Source of the DNA: Gerris lacustris
Lineage: Eukaryota; Arthropoda; Insecta; Hemiptera; Gerridae
Direction of reading: 5' to 3'
Assembly: GCA_951217055.1 (NCBI GenBank)
Contig: OX578282.1
Span: 18,229,877-18,293,876 of the forward strand
DNA: 64,000 nt
The notes under the pieces were generated by a model. It was not told the origin of the DNA. It ran no database searches and saw only the letters and a list, made by a program, of their open reading frames with translations. The position numbers and the translations under genes were made by a program. Shown here piece by piece: positions 63,305-64,000 of the stretch; position 1 is the first letter of the stretch, and each line of letters opens with the position of its first letter.

Positions 63305-63950
63305 TACTACGTTTTTATTAGCTTGCATTTTTGTTTGTTTGTTTGTTTGTTTGTTTGTTTGTCCGGTACAAATCTGGCAATCGATTTCTAACTAACTTCC
63401 CGAATAGCTAGACATTTGAAACTTTTAGCATAGCTCAGAGCACGATGACAATGCATTATTTTAATACTTTTAGCCATCTTTCAGCAGAATTTAATTAGTT
63501 TTCAGCAAATTTTGCTGTGCGGAAAGTTAGTTCGGAAAAAATCCGCCAGTTATTTTATTTGTTTTGCCATATCCAATATTTACGCTATCTTCATTTTGAC
63601 GGGTCTCGAATTTGTGATAGATAAACATTGAATGACAGCAAAACAGGAAATATCGATTATATTATTTGAAATAAATCGATGGCATGCTTTAGATTTGGTG
63701 TTGGGAAGATCCGTTGTACAAAGATTTATCCTTTTATAGGTTTAAGATCAGCTCTCTGGATGGTTGTCATTTATGTGAAGTAAATAAATTCGGAACTATT
63801 TTTTTTTCACTAACATTAGATATTATATAACAATAACCATTATATTATCAACATTGCATACGATTCAACAGAAAATTTAAAAACGTAGTATATAAAAAGT
63901 TCTTTTTATCTTGAAATTATTCGATCTTAGATTGTAATTGGTAAACGTTG
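63305..63950 (-). mobile_element. Family E element, long copy, inverted
   Basis: Reverse-orientation counterpart of 59040-59666: begins TACTACGTTTTTATTAGC, includes a (GTTT)n stretch at 63326-63361, ACAATGCATTATTTTAATAC and CATTGAATGACAGCAAAACA, and reaches AAAAACGTAGTA at 63890. Similarity continues to TTCTTTTTATCTTG near 63914. Confidence 0.82.
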
Positions 63951-64000
63951 TTCCTCCTACATCATAACTGACAGTAAATTCTAATTATAACAGCTAGATT

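Overview
The window looks like AT-rich animal nuclear DNA, most likely from an arthropod. It has long introns with GT/AG splice sites, (TA)n microsatellites of about 100 bp, dense short inverted-repeat transposons, several satellite-like arrays and one decayed LINE tail. I see no prokaryotic operons, phage genes or CRISPR arrays. The species is not determined; a crustacean such as a parasitic copepod is only an impression from base composition and repeat style.

Coding content is very low. I can support three internal exons of one minus-strand gene: 25042-24941, 6014-5916 and 1094-936, in transcript order. Each has consensus splice sites, all boundaries are phase 0, and together they give 120 residues: a helical, charged stretch, then a basic Ser/Pro-rich linker with a poly-proline run. 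I could not identify the protein. The end of the last exon (FIMEAPVNFTQ) resembles the entry strand of a PH domain, so a Rho-regulator type protein is possible but unproven. The gene starts and ends outside the exons seen, so most of the first 25 kb is intron. A duplicated exon-like segment at 12597-12852 might add two alternative micro-exons.

The dominant feature is one family of short, non-autonomous DNA transposons, here called family A, with about 15 copies in both orientations. The termini read GGTACTTCTTTAGATTG and its complement, with reverse copies of the same module inside. One copy has a perfect 8-bp target duplication. The internal module pair can amplify as a 72-bp tandem unit: two to three units in copies at 5.6 kb and 62 kb, and about eleven in the array at 1-809. 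Other repeat families are B (2.3, 18.5, 42.8 and 46.6 kb), C (8.3 and 57.3 kb), D (14.6 and 49.2 kb) and E (39.0, 59.1 and 63.3 kb), plus a TTAA-flanked GC-rich MITE at 36.8 kb.

Layout: 0-25 kb, introns and exons of the minus-strand gene with many family A insertions. 25-36 kb, AT-rich sequence with duplications, a LINE remnant and a GC-rich block. 36-47 kb, MITEs, a roughly 1 kb alternating tandem array and family B. 47-57 kb, AT-rich sequence with a 67-bp satellite. 57-64 kb, a CpG-richer block that could be a promoter or first exon, then families C, E and A. Most open frames here are chance frames in AT-rich or tandemly repeated DNA and are not annotated as genes.
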